A stretch of DNA of 56,366 nucleotides from an uncultured Candidatus Melainabacteria bacterium. GTDB taxonomy: Bacteria; Cyanobacteriota; Vampirovibrionia; Gastranaerophilales; Gastranaerophilaceae. The notes below the pieces were generated by a model that did no database searches, was not told the origin of the DNA, and worked only from the letters and a program-made list of their open reading frames with translations. This document shows positions 9,161 to 17,436 of this stretch, piece after piece (position 1 is the first letter of the stretch; the number at the start of each line of letters is the position of its first letter). The stretch covers positions 1 through 56,366 of the forward strand of contig CAKVLN010000010.1 of the NCBI GenBank assembly GCA_934757275.1, written 5' to 3'. The translations under genes were made by a program, and so were the position numbers.

Positions 9161-11047
9161 TTATTCAAAATCAGATTTTACAAGAGAAATAAACTCATCT
9201 GCAAGTTTAGAGTTCCATTTCTTGTCAACTTCTTCTTGAATAACTTTAATTGCATCTTCAGAGCTTAAAGCATCTCTATATGGGCGTTTCTCCATTAGTG
9301 CAAAATAAGAATCAATTATTAAGATAATTTGTGATTCTATAGGAATATCATCACCTGAAATTTTTTCAGGATATCCTGTACCATTCCAGTTTTCATGATG
9401 TTTTTCAATGATTGGAATAACATCAACAATGTTAGAAATTGGTTTCAAAATTTCTCTTGCAGCAATTATTGGGTGCTGCTTGATAGAAGTTTTGTCCTCT
9501 TCGTTCAAAGGCTCTCTTTTGTTCAACAATTCTTTTGGAAGCATTGTATTTCCAATATCATAAAGCAAAATTGCAATTCTCAATTTGTCAATTGCTTCTT
9601 TTGGCAAATCAAAACGCTTTGCAAGCATAGTTGCTAATTCAACCTTTTGTTTCATACCACCTGTTTGATGTTCTGGATTGTAAGATTGAACAAGAGCATC
9701 TGCAACTTGATACAACCTATCGTTGTTCATCTCCATAAGCTTTTCTGTAAGCAGTCTGGAAGTCACATTGTCCATTGGTATTCTATGTTTAGACAAAATA
9801 TCTACAAAGGTATTTACTGCTATTTCTTGCCATGAAGTTTCATAAGAAGGTTTTGCAATTGAAACACGGTTTCTACCATTTCTTTTAGATTCGTACATCG
9901 CTTGGTCAGTTAATTCTAAAAGCTCTTGAATATCATCAGATTGGTCAGGATAAGTTGCAACACCTAAACTAGCGGTAATTCTTCCGATTTTTTCCAATTC
10001 TACAGACTCAATTGCTTTTCTGATACGTTCTGCAGCAATACAACCGCCTTCAATATCAACCCCAGGGAGAATCAAATTGAACTCTTCGCCACCCATACGA
10101 GCTGCAATATCAATTGAACGAGCATTGCTCTTCAAAACTTCTGCAATTGCTTTTATTGCAATATCACCATAATTGTGACCATAAGTATCGTTAATTTGTT
10201 TCAAATGGTCCAAATCAAGCCCAATAACCGTAAACTTTTGATTTTGACGCATTGCACGAATAGCTTCCTTTTTAATGTATTCTTCAAAATATCTACGGTT
10301 ATACAACCCCGTCATACCATCTGTAATAGCTTGTTCTTTTACAGCTTGGAACAAATCAGCAATAGTAATCGCTAATTCAATCTGTTTTGCAAAAAGATTT
10401 AAAAAGTTCAATTCACTGTTGCTGATATTCTCTCTTGAAGAAAATACAATTAAAGAACCAAAATGTGTTTGCTTAGATACAAGTGGAACAAGTATATAAG
10501 ATTTCATTTTGGCTTCTTTTAAAAATTCTTTTACTTTATCCTTATCAATATCAACTATAAAACCAGAAATTAGTTTCACAAGTTCTTTTGATTGGTATAT
10601 GTGATTATTTTTAATCGCCTCTTTCACCTCATCAAACTCTGGAAAGCACATACGATATTCACTAAGGTCGCAATTAAAGTACTCACTGAACTTTGCGCCC
10701 ATATCATCTCTTGAAGAGGCTACAATTTGCAAATATTTGCCATCGTTATCGCTGCGTTGTTTAACAATAAAGCTATACAAATAGCCTAACTCGCCCTGCA
10801 AGCTATTTACAATCGCATTAAGCACACTGGAAAGAGGTTTTGAAGAGTTCATCATATCCCAAACATGTTGTAACGTCAGCATTTGGCGATTAGCTCTATC
10901 CAATTCCTTAGTTCTTGCAACTATTTCAGCTTCTAATTTTGCATTCTTTTCATAAACTTCAAGTAAAGATTCAGAGCCTGAATAAACAGTAGACTCAACT
11001 TTATCTAATTTATTTTTGAAATTTTTAAAACTATCAAAAATACCCAC
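9161..11047 (-). CDS. GAF-GGDEF-HD protein (diguanylate cyclase, degenerate HD-GYP)
   Basis: 628 residues. A coiled N-terminus (1-60) is followed by a GAF-like sensor region (about 65-235), a GGDEF domain with active-site GGEEF at 319-323, and a C-terminal HD-GYP-like domain (about 410-620). R310-x-x-D313 lies five residues before GGEEF and matches the inhibitory I-site of active cyclases. In the HD part the first metal motif is Y496-D497 instead of H-D, while HHE (from H550) and GTGYP (556-560) remain, so phosphodiesterase activity may be reduced or lost. The protein probably makes c-di-GMP in response to a signal sensed by GAF. No membrane segment is seen. The start codon is GTG with AGGAT upstream. 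It lies alone, downstream of tRNA-Arg on the same strand. Confidence 0.9.
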   Translation of the reverse strand: MGIFDSFKNFKNKLDKVESTVYSGSESLLEVYEKNAKLEAEIVARTKELDRANRQMLTLQHVWDMMNSSKPLSSVLNAIVNSLQGELGYLYSFIVKQRSDNDGKYLQIVASSRDDMGAKFSEYFNCDLSEYRMCFPEFDEVKEAIKNNHIYQSKELVKLISGFIVDIDKDKVKEFLKEAKMKSYILVPLVSKQTHFGSLIVFSSRENISNSELNFLNLFAKQIELAITIADLFQAVKEQAITDGMTGLYNRRYFEEYIKKEAIRAMRQNQKFTVIGLDLDHLKQINDTYGHNYGDIAIKAIAEVLKSNARSIDIAARMGGEEFNLILPGVDIEGGCIAAERIRKAIESVELEKIGRITASLGVATYPDQSDDIQELLELTDQAMYESKRNGRNRVSIAKPSYETSWQEIAVNTFVDILSKHRIPMDNVTSRLLTEKLMEMNNDRLYQVADALVQSYNPEHQTGGMKQKVELATMLAKRFDLPKEAIDKLRIAILLYDIGNTMLPKELLNKREPLNEEDKTSIKQHPIIAAREILKPISNIVDVIPIIEKHHENWNGTGYPEKISGDDIPIESQIILIIDSYFALMEKRPYRDALSSEDAIKVIQEEVDKKWNSKLADEFISLVKSDFE

Positions 11048-11112
11048 CGTGCTATCCTATAATTACTCTATCTTTACATTAATAAGTATAACATATTCTT
11101 CTAAAAATTAAA

Positions 11113-11186
11113 CCTCCTCGATGGGACTTGAACCCATGACCTTTTGTTTCGGAAACAAAAACTCTATCCAACTGAGCTACGAGGAG
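11113..11186 (-). tRNA. tRNA-Arg (anticodon CCG)
   Basis: Read on the minus strand it folds as a full cloverleaf: acceptor CTCCTCG/CGAGGAG (7 bp, perfect), D arm GCTC/GAGT, anticodon stem TTTGT/ACAAA with loop TTCCGAA, and T arm ATGGG-TTCAAGT-CCCAT. The anticodon CCG reads CGG arginine codons, rare in a genome this AT-rich. The discriminator base is G; CCA is not encoded. Confidence 0.95.
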
Positions 11187-11270
11187 TTATTATGTAAATT
11201 TTAACATATAAATAGCAAAAAATATTTTTATGTGTTTTAATAAAGTACAAGCTAAATTTAAGGAGTTATC

Positions 11271-11492
11271 ATGAGAATCCAACCTATTTTCTGCACACCA
11301 ACTTACAGAACTAATTTCAAAAGCTCTAATAAAGCCGAAGAAGAAATTAGAAAACAAGAAGACGAATTAAATAAAGAAGAAGACGAAATCAAAAAGCAAA
11401 TGGATTTTTTGAATAGAGAACAATACAAGCTTAATAGCGAAGAACATAAGCTTGAAAGAGAAAAAAACGAAATCGAAAGAATGAGTCGTTAA
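11271..11492 (+). CDS. Small charged coiled-coil protein with FKS motif
   Basis: 73 residues, family not recognised. Residues 14-18 read TNFKS, the same short motif seen at the N-termini of the 339, 3920 and 42658 products. From residue 20 onward it is almost only E, K, N, R and Q with regularly spaced L, I and M, giving a single strongly predicted helix or coiled coil. AAGGAG five bases before the ATG supports expression. It is monocistronic: a tRNA gene lies behind it on the other strand and a hairpin follows. It could be a helical adaptor, but no function can be assigned. Confidence 0.8.
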   Translation: MRIQPIFCTPTYRTNFKSSNKAEEEIRKQEDELNKEEDEIKKQMDFLNREQYKLNSEEHKLEREKNEIERMSR

Positions 11493-11496
11493 TAAC

Positions 11497-11526
11497 TAAA
11501 CGAGTGCATCTTATGACACACTCGTT
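11497..11526 (+). terminator. Hairpin between convergent genes
   Basis: Nine perfect base pairs (AAACGAGTG / CACTCGTTT) with a 12-base loop lie directly after the stop of the small coiled-coil gene. There is no strong T tract, so it is a weak or bidirectional terminator candidate between it and nadC. Confidence 0.6.
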
Positions 11527-11570
11527 TAAAATACATTTTGTTTTAGCAAAAAAATGCCAAACCTCTCTTA

Positions 11571-12401
11571 TTACATATCCAAGCCCAAATCTAAAGTTGG
11601 AGCTTTTGCAACAATTGCACTTGATGAAATTATATCAACACCAGTTGCTGCAATATCATGAACTGTATTCAAGTTAACATTTCCACTAGCCTCAACAATA
11701 GCTTTACCATCAATTAGTTTTACGCATTCTCTCATTGTATCTAATGACATATTATCAAGCATAATAATATCAGCACCGCAATTAACAGCCTCTTTTACTT
11801 GTTCAATTGTGTCACATTCCACCTCTATTTTATGAGCGTGAGAAATATGTTTACGTAATTTTTCAACCGCTTTTGTCAAAGAACCCGCATATTTGATATG
11901 GTTATCTTTTATCATTGCACAATCAGAAAGGTTAAATCTATGTAAGCTACCACCACCAGCTTTTACAGAATATTTTTCAAATGCTCTAAATCCTGGAGTA
12001 GTTTTTCTTGTATCAACAATTCTTGCTTTATATTCGCCAACCGCTTTTTGGTATTTATTAGTTTCTGTTGCAATACCACTCATTCTTTGAGCATAATTTA
12101 GAGCTGTTCTTTCACCCATTAAAATATATCTTGCAGGGCCTTCGATATCAGCAATTTTGTCGCCTTTTTTGATTACATCACCATCTTTAAAATAGAATTT
12201 TATATTAATTGAAGGTGAAAGCACTTTAAAAACCATTTCAAAAACATTTTTACCACAAAAAATACCATCAACTCTTGTATTAAGCACACAAGACATTCTA
12301 TCTTCTTCATTGGTCAAGTAGTCTGTCGTAATATCACCAAAACCGATATCTTCTTGTAAAGCATTTTTAACATGATTTTCTATAAAAAAATTATTTAACA
12401 T
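11571..12401 (-). CDS. nadC: Quinolinate phosphoribosyltransferase
   Basis: 276 residues from the chosen ATG at 12401 (MLNNFFIENHVKNALQEDIG), close to the family's usual 270-300. It converts quinolinate and PRPP to nicotinate mononucleotide in de novo NAD synthesis. Family signatures are DTRKTTPGFRAFEKY, AGGGSLHRFNLSDC followed by MIKDNHI, then ADIIMLDNM and VEASGNVN. The frame stays open upstream to 12515, but that part overlaps nadB and does not look like NadC, so I start at 12401, leaving an 11-base overlap with nadB. An AAAGAGAG stretch before the ATG is a modest ribosome site. It forms an operon with nadB. nadA is not in the window. Confidence 0.95.
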   Translation of the reverse strand: MLNNFFIENHVKNALQEDIGFGDITTDYLTNEEDRMSCVLNTRVDGIFCGKNVFEMVFKVLSPSINIKFYFKDGDVIKKGDKIADIEGPARYILMGERTALNYAQRMSGIATETNKYQKAVGEYKARIVDTRKTTPGFRAFEKYSVKAGGGSLHRFNLSDCAMIKDNHIKYAGSLTKAVEKLRKHISHAHKIEVECDTIEQVKEAVNCGADIIMLDNMSLDTMRECVKLIDGKAIVEASGNVNLNTVHDIAATGVDIISSSAIVAKAPTLDLGLDM

Positions 12402-14028
12402 AAGCCAACTCTCTTTCATCACTTTTAATAATATTTGAATGCTTTGCAACCGCATCTGTGTTTTTATAGTCTGCTCTTGAGTGTGCGCCTCTTGATTCTT
12501 TTCTTGAGATTGCACCCTCTACTATCAAACCAGCTACTGTAAGCATATTTCTATATTCGTATTCCTCTTGATTCAAGCATTTTCTAGAACGCTTAAATTC
12601 TGATTTCATTTTATTGATTTCCTTTTGAGCTTCTAGCAAATCTTTTTCATTTCTAACAATACCAACTTTATTCCACATTAAGTTCTTCAAATTTTGTTTT
12701 AAAGTTGGGATATCAAAATCAGCCTCACTTAACGGCGCTGAATACGTTTCGATAATTTCACGAATAGAATCGTCAATCTTTTTAGGTGTATTCAAATTTG
12801 CAAATGACAAATAATCGGCTAGTTCATAAGCACAAACTACGCACTCTAAAAGTGAGTTACTTGCTAAACGGTTTGCGCCGTGCAAGCCAGTAGACGCAAC
12901 TTCACCAATTGCATAAAGTCCTTTCAAAGAGGTTCTTCCTTCTACTGTTGCCTTAATTCCACCCATAGTATAATGAGCAGCAGGAGCAACAGGTATAGGG
13001 TTGTGTGAAATATCAATGCCCTTTTCGTCACAACGTTTTGATATCGTTGGGAAACGTTTAAATAATTTTGCATGGTCAATCATTGAAGCATTCAAGAAAA
13101 CATTAAAAGAATGTTCTTTTGCCATCTCAGAATAAATCGCACGAGTTACGATATCACGAGGCGCAAGTTCACGTTTATCGTGATATTGTGACATAAATTC
13201 TTTGCCCTCTTTATTTATAAGTTTAGCACCCTCGCCTCTAACTGCCTCAGAAATCAAAAATCTTTCTTTGCTAGTTGGACTAAGTGCCAAAGCAGTTGGG
13301 TGGAATTGAATAAATTCCATATCTTGAATAATTGCACCCGCATTATACGCAATATCAACACCATCACCAGTTGCACCATCAGGGTTGGTTGTAAATTTAT
13401 ATACCTGTCCAACACCACCAGTCGCTAAAACAAGAGCTGAGGTATAAACAATCTCGTGTTCTCCTGTCAATTCATTGTATACTATAAGTCCCTTGCATTC
13501 CTTATCAGCATCTACAAGAATTTCTACCGCCATAGCATTTTCCATAACGGTAATATTGCTATCATTTAAAACATCTTGCGACAAAGCATCAGTAATCCCC
13601 TTACCAGTAGCATCACCCCCAGAATGCAAAATTCTTCTTATACTATGCGCTGCTTCTAGGGTAAAAGTCAACTGACCATCGCTATTTTTATCAAATTTAA
13701 CACCATTAGCGATTAAGTCGTTAATTACTTCATCAGAAGCCTCTGAAATATATTCAACGGTCTTTTCTTCGCTTAAACCTGCGCCAGCTTTTAAAGTATC
13801 TTGTACATGTGATTGAACATTATCCTCTGGATTTTGGTGTACAACACCAACTATACCACCTTGAGCATATTTTGAATTACTTTCACCTAATACTGATTTT
13901 GTTAAAAGCAACACTCCATCGGGTAAATTTATTTGTTGGGAAATTTTCAGAGCTGAATACAAACCCGCAGCTCCACTTCCAACTATAACCACTGAAAATT
14001 CGGAATATTTCATTTTATAATATTTCAC
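12391..14028 (-). CDS. nadB: L-aspartate oxidase
   Basis: 545 residues. It oxidises L-aspartate to iminoaspartate with FAD, the first step of de novo NAD synthesis. The N-terminal dinucleotide fold is VVIVGSGAAGLYSALK; further signatures are SKYAQGGIVGV, ILHSGGDATGKGI, HDKRELAPRDIVTRAI, HYTMGGIKA and GLYAIGEVASTGLHGANRLA. The first codon is GTG at 14028 with AGGA six bases upstream; an in-frame ATG five codons later (14013) is an alternative, with GAGGTG about 12 bases before it. The 3' end overlaps nadC, so the pair is co-translated. Full length for the family, with nothing missing. Confidence 0.95.
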   Translation of the reverse strand: MKYYKMKYSEFSVVIVGSGAAGLYSALKISQQINLPDGVLLLTKSVLGESNSKYAQGGIVGVVHQNPEDNVQSHVQDTLKAGAGLSEEKTVEYISEASDEVINDLIANGVKFDKNSDGQLTFTLEAAHSIRRILHSGGDATGKGITDALSQDVLNDSNITVMENAMAVEILVDADKECKGLIVYNELTGEHEIVYTSALVLATGGVGQVYKFTTNPDGATGDGVDIAYNAGAIIQDMEFIQFHPTALALSPTSKERFLISEAVRGEGAKLINKEGKEFMSQYHDKRELAPRDIVTRAIYSEMAKEHSFNVFLNASMIDHAKLFKRFPTISKRCDEKGIDISHNPIPVAPAAHYTMGGIKATVEGRTSLKGLYAIGEVASTGLHGANRLASNSLLECVVCAYELADYLSFANLNTPKKIDDSIREIIETYSAPLSEADFDIPTLKQNLKNLMWNKVGIVRNEKDLLEAQKEINKMKSEFKRSRKCLNQEEYEYRNMLTVAGLIVEGAISRKESRGAHSRADYKNTDAVAKHSNIIKSDERELAYVK

Positions 14029-14117
14029 CTCAAGTCCTATTGTTCAAATGTTATTGTACCTCAAACAAAGCTCTTGATAAAGATGAAATATAAATTTATT
14101 ATAAAGATTAATTAAAA

Positions 14118-14894
14118 TTATCTAATGTTTAAATTCAAAACTTTTGGGTGAATTGCATCATAAGTAATTGATGATTCTGTATCAATATTTGGAGAATATT
14201 CTCTTGCTTTGTCCATGTCTTTAGAATAACCAGATACATCACCTAATTTTTTCTTGATATTAGCTCTATCAACATAAGATCTAGCTACGTTAGGACGTCT
14301 ATCAATAGCTAAGTCCCATACTCTTAGTGATACATCATAACGCCCAATTGTAGAATACAAATCAGACATACAAGCATAACCTGCATAAGCCGTTGTATCA
14401 GTTTCTAATATTCTATTGCAATATTGCATTGCTTCTCTGTAGCTACCTTGCTCTTTAAAAAGCATTGCAACCTTTAAATTATCATTAAATTGAATATCAT
14501 CAGAATTAATAAAGTCACTCAAAGCACCTTTATAATCACCTGCGAACAAGCGAATTTCTGCTCTGTCTTTATAAAGTTTTTTAAGTTCCGCATCATCAGC
14601 ATAAGAAGGCAATGTTTCTATTGCTTTGTTCATTTCTTTAAGAGCGTTTGATTTGTTTGAATACATTTTAGCTAAATATACAGCATTGTTTCTATGAAAA
14701 ATATACTCAGTTGCAGCCGAATTGTTCATAGTTTTTTCAATAAACATTTTAGTATTATTACCCCAGAAACAAATTTGCAAGAATTTATTTCCTGGTGGAG
14801 TACATAACCAAGCAACAATTAGAAAACCAACGATAATCCAAACTATGATTTTGGCATCATCTTTTCTAGAAGTTTTTTTCATATTTGTAATCAT
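14118..14894 (-). CDS. Membrane-anchored TPR protein
   Basis: 258 residues from the chosen start. The N-terminus is lysine-rich followed by one hydrophobic anchor (IIVWIIVGFLIVAWLC), and the rest consists of tetratricopeptide-like helical pairs (for example AVYLAKMYSNKSNALKEMNK, DRAEIRLFAGDYKGALSDF, YAGYACMSDLYSTIGRYDV, SYVDRANIKKKLGDVSGY). It is probably a single-pass protein exposing a protein-binding TPR domain outside the membrane. The frame opens 14 codons earlier (14936), but the ATG at 14894 has AAAGAGAG seven bases before it and is preferred. It stands between nadBC and the HExxH gene on the same strand. The partner is unknown. Confidence 0.85.
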   Translation of the reverse strand: MITNMKKTSRKDDAKIIVWIIVGFLIVAWLCTPPGNKFLQICFWGNNTKMFIEKTMNNSAATEYIFHRNNAVYLAKMYSNKSNALKEMNKAIETLPSYADDAELKKLYKDRAEIRLFAGDYKGALSDFINSDDIQFNDNLKVAMLFKEQGSYREAMQYCNRILETDTTAYAGYACMSDLYSTIGRYDVSLRVWDLAIDRRPNVARSYVDRANIKKKLGDVSGYSKDMDKAREYSPNIDTESSITYDAIHPKVLNLNIR

Positions 14895-14959
14895 ATTATA
14901 GCTCTCTTTCAAAGCTATTATATATGAAATTCTCAAAAAAATAAAGTAAATTTTTATGA

Positions 14960-15739
14960 CTATACTAAATTCGTAAAATTCGCAAATTCTCTTATTTTAC
15001 TATCAGCAAAGGCTTTCACACTATTTGGAGCTAGTTTAAACGTTTCTTCTTTATTTGTATAAAATAATTCGACAAACCTCGCAAACAACTCTGTTGGGCT
15101 ATTATAATAACGATTGAGTTTTGATATGCGATTATTAATCCTTGCAATCATTCTCTGCTTTGACTTAATTTTAAGATACAAAATTTCTTCCTCAGAAAGT
15201 TCATAAAAATCTTTATATAAATTGTCGATAGAATAAATTGTATTGTTAAAATTAATTCTATCGTATTTTAACAGATACTTTAAAGGCAAACTAAAATGGC
15301 GTTCAAACCTCTTGTAAGGAACTGATAGTTTGAAATCTGGGAAGGTTTTCTTAATGGAATTAGCCATAGCTTTCACTTGAATAGCTAACTCGTCTTTTTT
15401 GTCAAACAAAGCCTTAGCCTCTGCTTTTGGAATCTTTTTAACAGTAACATTGACTAGCTCCTCTTGCATATCGTCATCAAAATCTTTAAAAGCAAAATCA
15501 AGCGAACTCAAGCTTTTGTCATATTGAAAATGAACGAAATGTGCAAATTCATGTAATAGAACTGAAATAATTTCGTCTTCCTTCAAATTTTTGGAAATAT
15601 CGATTCTATAGTGTCCAGAATTTGTACCTCTAAAAAAGCCCTTGTTTCCTCTAGCTTTATTTTTTCCGATATTAACTTCAATGCCAAAAGACTCTATATA
15701 TTCTTTAAGCCTTATGATTCTGTTTCGTTCACTAACCAT
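14960..15739 (-). CDS. HExxH putative zinc metallopeptidase, unknown family
   Basis: 259 residues. The motif H63-E-F-A-H67 in LLHEFAHFVH is a typical zinc-peptidase site, and YNSPTELFARFVELFY near residue 215 offers a glutamate that could be the third ligand. There is no signal peptide or membrane segment, so it is probably cytoplasmic. The middle is basic and helical (KIKSKQRMIARINNRISKL). I do not recognise the family; a relation to phage or toxin-antitoxin-associated ImmA/IrrE-like peptidases is possible, but spacing and length differ. It overlaps the end of cutA by 28 bases and is therefore cotranscribed with it. No sign of truncation. Confidence 0.8.
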   Translation of the reverse strand: MVSERNRIIRLKEYIESFGIEVNIGKNKARGNKGFFRGTNSGHYRIDISKNLKEDEIISVLLHEFAHFVHFQYDKSLSSLDFAFKDFDDDMQEELVNVTVKKIPKAEAKALFDKKDELAIQVKAMANSIKKTFPDFKLSVPYKRFERHFSLPLKYLLKYDRINFNNTIYSIDNLYKDFYELSEEEILYLKIKSKQRMIARINNRISKLNRYYNSPTELFARFVELFYTNKEETFKLAPNSVKAFADSKIREFANFTNLV

Positions 15740-16029
15740 TTTAAATAATCTTCACTGCAATCTACTATTGGCAAAGCAATGATTTCTGGCACTGTATAAG
15801 GGTGCAAATCTTCAATAACCAATTTTATCTTACCATAATTTGCTCTTCTGGTTTTAATCATCATTAAGATTTCTTTTTCTTCACAAACCTCACCGTCCCA
15901 AGAAAAAACGGATTGAACTTTATCAACCATACTTACACAAGCCGCCAGTTTATGTTTCATTAAAATTTTAGTAATTTCTTTTGCAACTTTTTTGTTAGGT
16001 ACTGTACAATTAATCACTATAATATCCAT
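15712..16029 (-). CDS. cutA: CutA1 divalent-cation tolerance protein
   Basis: 105 residues, the usual CutA length. Family features are the N-terminal IVINCTVPNKKVAKEI, the HKLAACVSM strand, FSWDGEVCEEKEILMMIKT, and HPYTVPEIIALPI near the C-terminus. CutA forms a ferredoxin-like trimer implicated in copper and divalent metal tolerance; its exact biochemical role remains debated. The ATG has AAAGGAG upstream at good spacing. Its 3' end overlaps the HExxH gene by 28 bases in another frame. The GlcD-type oxidase gene lies 15 bases upstream, so the three are likely one transcript. Confidence 0.95.
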   Translation of the reverse strand: MDIIVINCTVPNKKVAKEITKILMKHKLAACVSMVDKVQSVFSWDGEVCEEKEILMMIKTRRANYGKIKLVIEDLHPYTVPEIIALPIVDCSEDYLKWLVNETES

Positions 16030-16044
16030 ACACTCTCCTTTAAC

Positions 16045-17436
16045 TTAATTCAACTTGAAAATCTTACCTGTATTCATTATATTATTTGGATCGAAAAGCT
16101 TTTTAATCTTTTTCATATAATCTAAAGCCTTTTCGTCCACTGTTTGTTTTATATATGAAATTTTTTCACTGCCAACTCCATGTTCTGCTGAAATTGTTCC
16201 ACCCAATGATGTTGCAAGTTCATACATTTCAGTTTTAGCTTTAATATAATTTTTAAACTCATCATCATTTTCTAAATTTAAAGCAACTTGCGGGTGAATA
16301 TTTCCATCACCAACATGACCTACAATACAAACCGCAAGCCCATATTTCTTGCAAATTTCATTAGCACCTTTTACCATAGCAGCCAATTTATCTCGTGGAA
16401 CAATTATATCATCAGAAACAACATCAGGAGCTAACTTTGCAGTCGCTGCAAAACTTGCTCGGCGTGCAGTCCAAACTGCCTCTTGTTCTTCTTTAGAAAT
16501 TTTAACCTCAATTTTGCTAGCATTTGCTTTATTCAAAGCTTCTTCGACTCTCTCTTGTTGAATTTCCATTGAAGAAGCAAAGCCATCAAGCTCAATCAAC
16601 AACATCGCATTCTTTGTAACATCAAGATTACAAGGGTAGAATTTTTCAACTGTACTTATTGAATTGTTATCCATAAAATCAATCGTCGCTGGAAAAACAT
16701 TTGTTTTCAAGATATTAGTAACCGCACTTGTTGCCTCATCAATTTCATCAAAATACGCAGTTACAACTCTTGTTTCTTCTGGCTTTGGAATGAGTTTTAA
16801 TTCCGCCTCCACGACAACCGCCAAAGTACCTTCACTACCCACAATCAATTGATTTAGGTGGTATCCAACTGCATCTTTTATTGTATTAGCGCCCAAAGTC
16901 ATAAGAGTTCCATCAGCCAAAACCACCTTCAAATTTAGAAGATAGTCTTTTGTAGTCCCGTATTTAAAAGACTTTGCACCACCTGAAGATTGAGCAATAC
17001 TTCCGCCAATCGTAGATACCCTAAAATTTGAAGGGTCAGGCGGGTAAAAAAGATTTTCTGTTTCTGCCAAATATTTGATATCGTTTAGCACAACCCCAGG
17101 TTGCACCTTCATAGTCATGTTAACAGAATTAAAGTCAAGAATTTTGTTCATTCTTGAAAAATTCAGAACAATTCCGCCAAAATCACAAACACAAGCACCC
17201 ACCATATTTGTACCTGCACCACGACAAATTACAGGAATTTTGTTTTTATTAGCAAATTTTAAAACCTTTTGAACTTCTTCTATTGTTTCAACAAAAACCA
17301 CAGCATCAGGAAGTTTATGCTCCAATCGAGAGTTTGTAGAATCTTGCGCATAGCAATACCTTTCTTCTAAACTCATTAGAACATTTTCTTTTTTTACAAG
17401 ATTATTCAAATTGTTTAAGTTACTTTTCAACAACAT
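16045..17436 (-). CDS. GlcD-type FAD-linked oxidase (glycolate / D-lactate dehydrogenase)
   Basis: 463 residues. It has the FAD-binding type 4 (PCMH) fold followed by the FAD-oxidase C domain: PVICRGAGTNMVGACV and GGSIAQSSGGAKSFKYG for FAD binding, and VGHVGDGNIHP plus ISAEHGVGSEK in the C-terminal domain. This is the GlcD / D-lactate dehydrogenase group that oxidises 2-hydroxyacids; which acid is used cannot be decided. No GlcE or iron-sulfur GlcF partner lies adjacent. The start overlaps the end of the giant coiled-coil gene by 17 bases and lacks a clear ribosome site, suggesting coupled translation, odd given the unrelated content of the upstream gene. Confidence 0.9.
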   Translation of the reverse strand: MLLKSNLNNLNNLVKKENVLMSLEERYCYAQDSTNSRLEHKLPDAVVFVETIEEVQKVLKFANKNKIPVICRGAGTNMVGACVCDFGGIVLNFSRMNKILDFNSVNMTMKVQPGVVLNDIKYLAETENLFYPPDPSNFRVSTIGGSIAQSSGGAKSFKYGTTKDYLLNLKVVLADGTLMTLGANTIKDAVGYHLNQLIVGSEGTLAVVVEAELKLIPKPEETRVVTAYFDEIDEATSAVTNILKTNVFPATIDFMDNNSISTVEKFYPCNLDVTKNAMLLIELDGFASSMEIQQERVEEALNKANASKIEVKISKEEQEAVWTARRASFAATAKLAPDVVSDDIIVPRDKLAAMVKGANEICKKYGLAVCIVGHVGDGNIHPQVALNLENDDEFKNYIKAKTEMYELATSLGGTISAEHGVGSEKISYIKQTVDEKALDYMKKIKKLFDPNNIMNTGKIFKLN

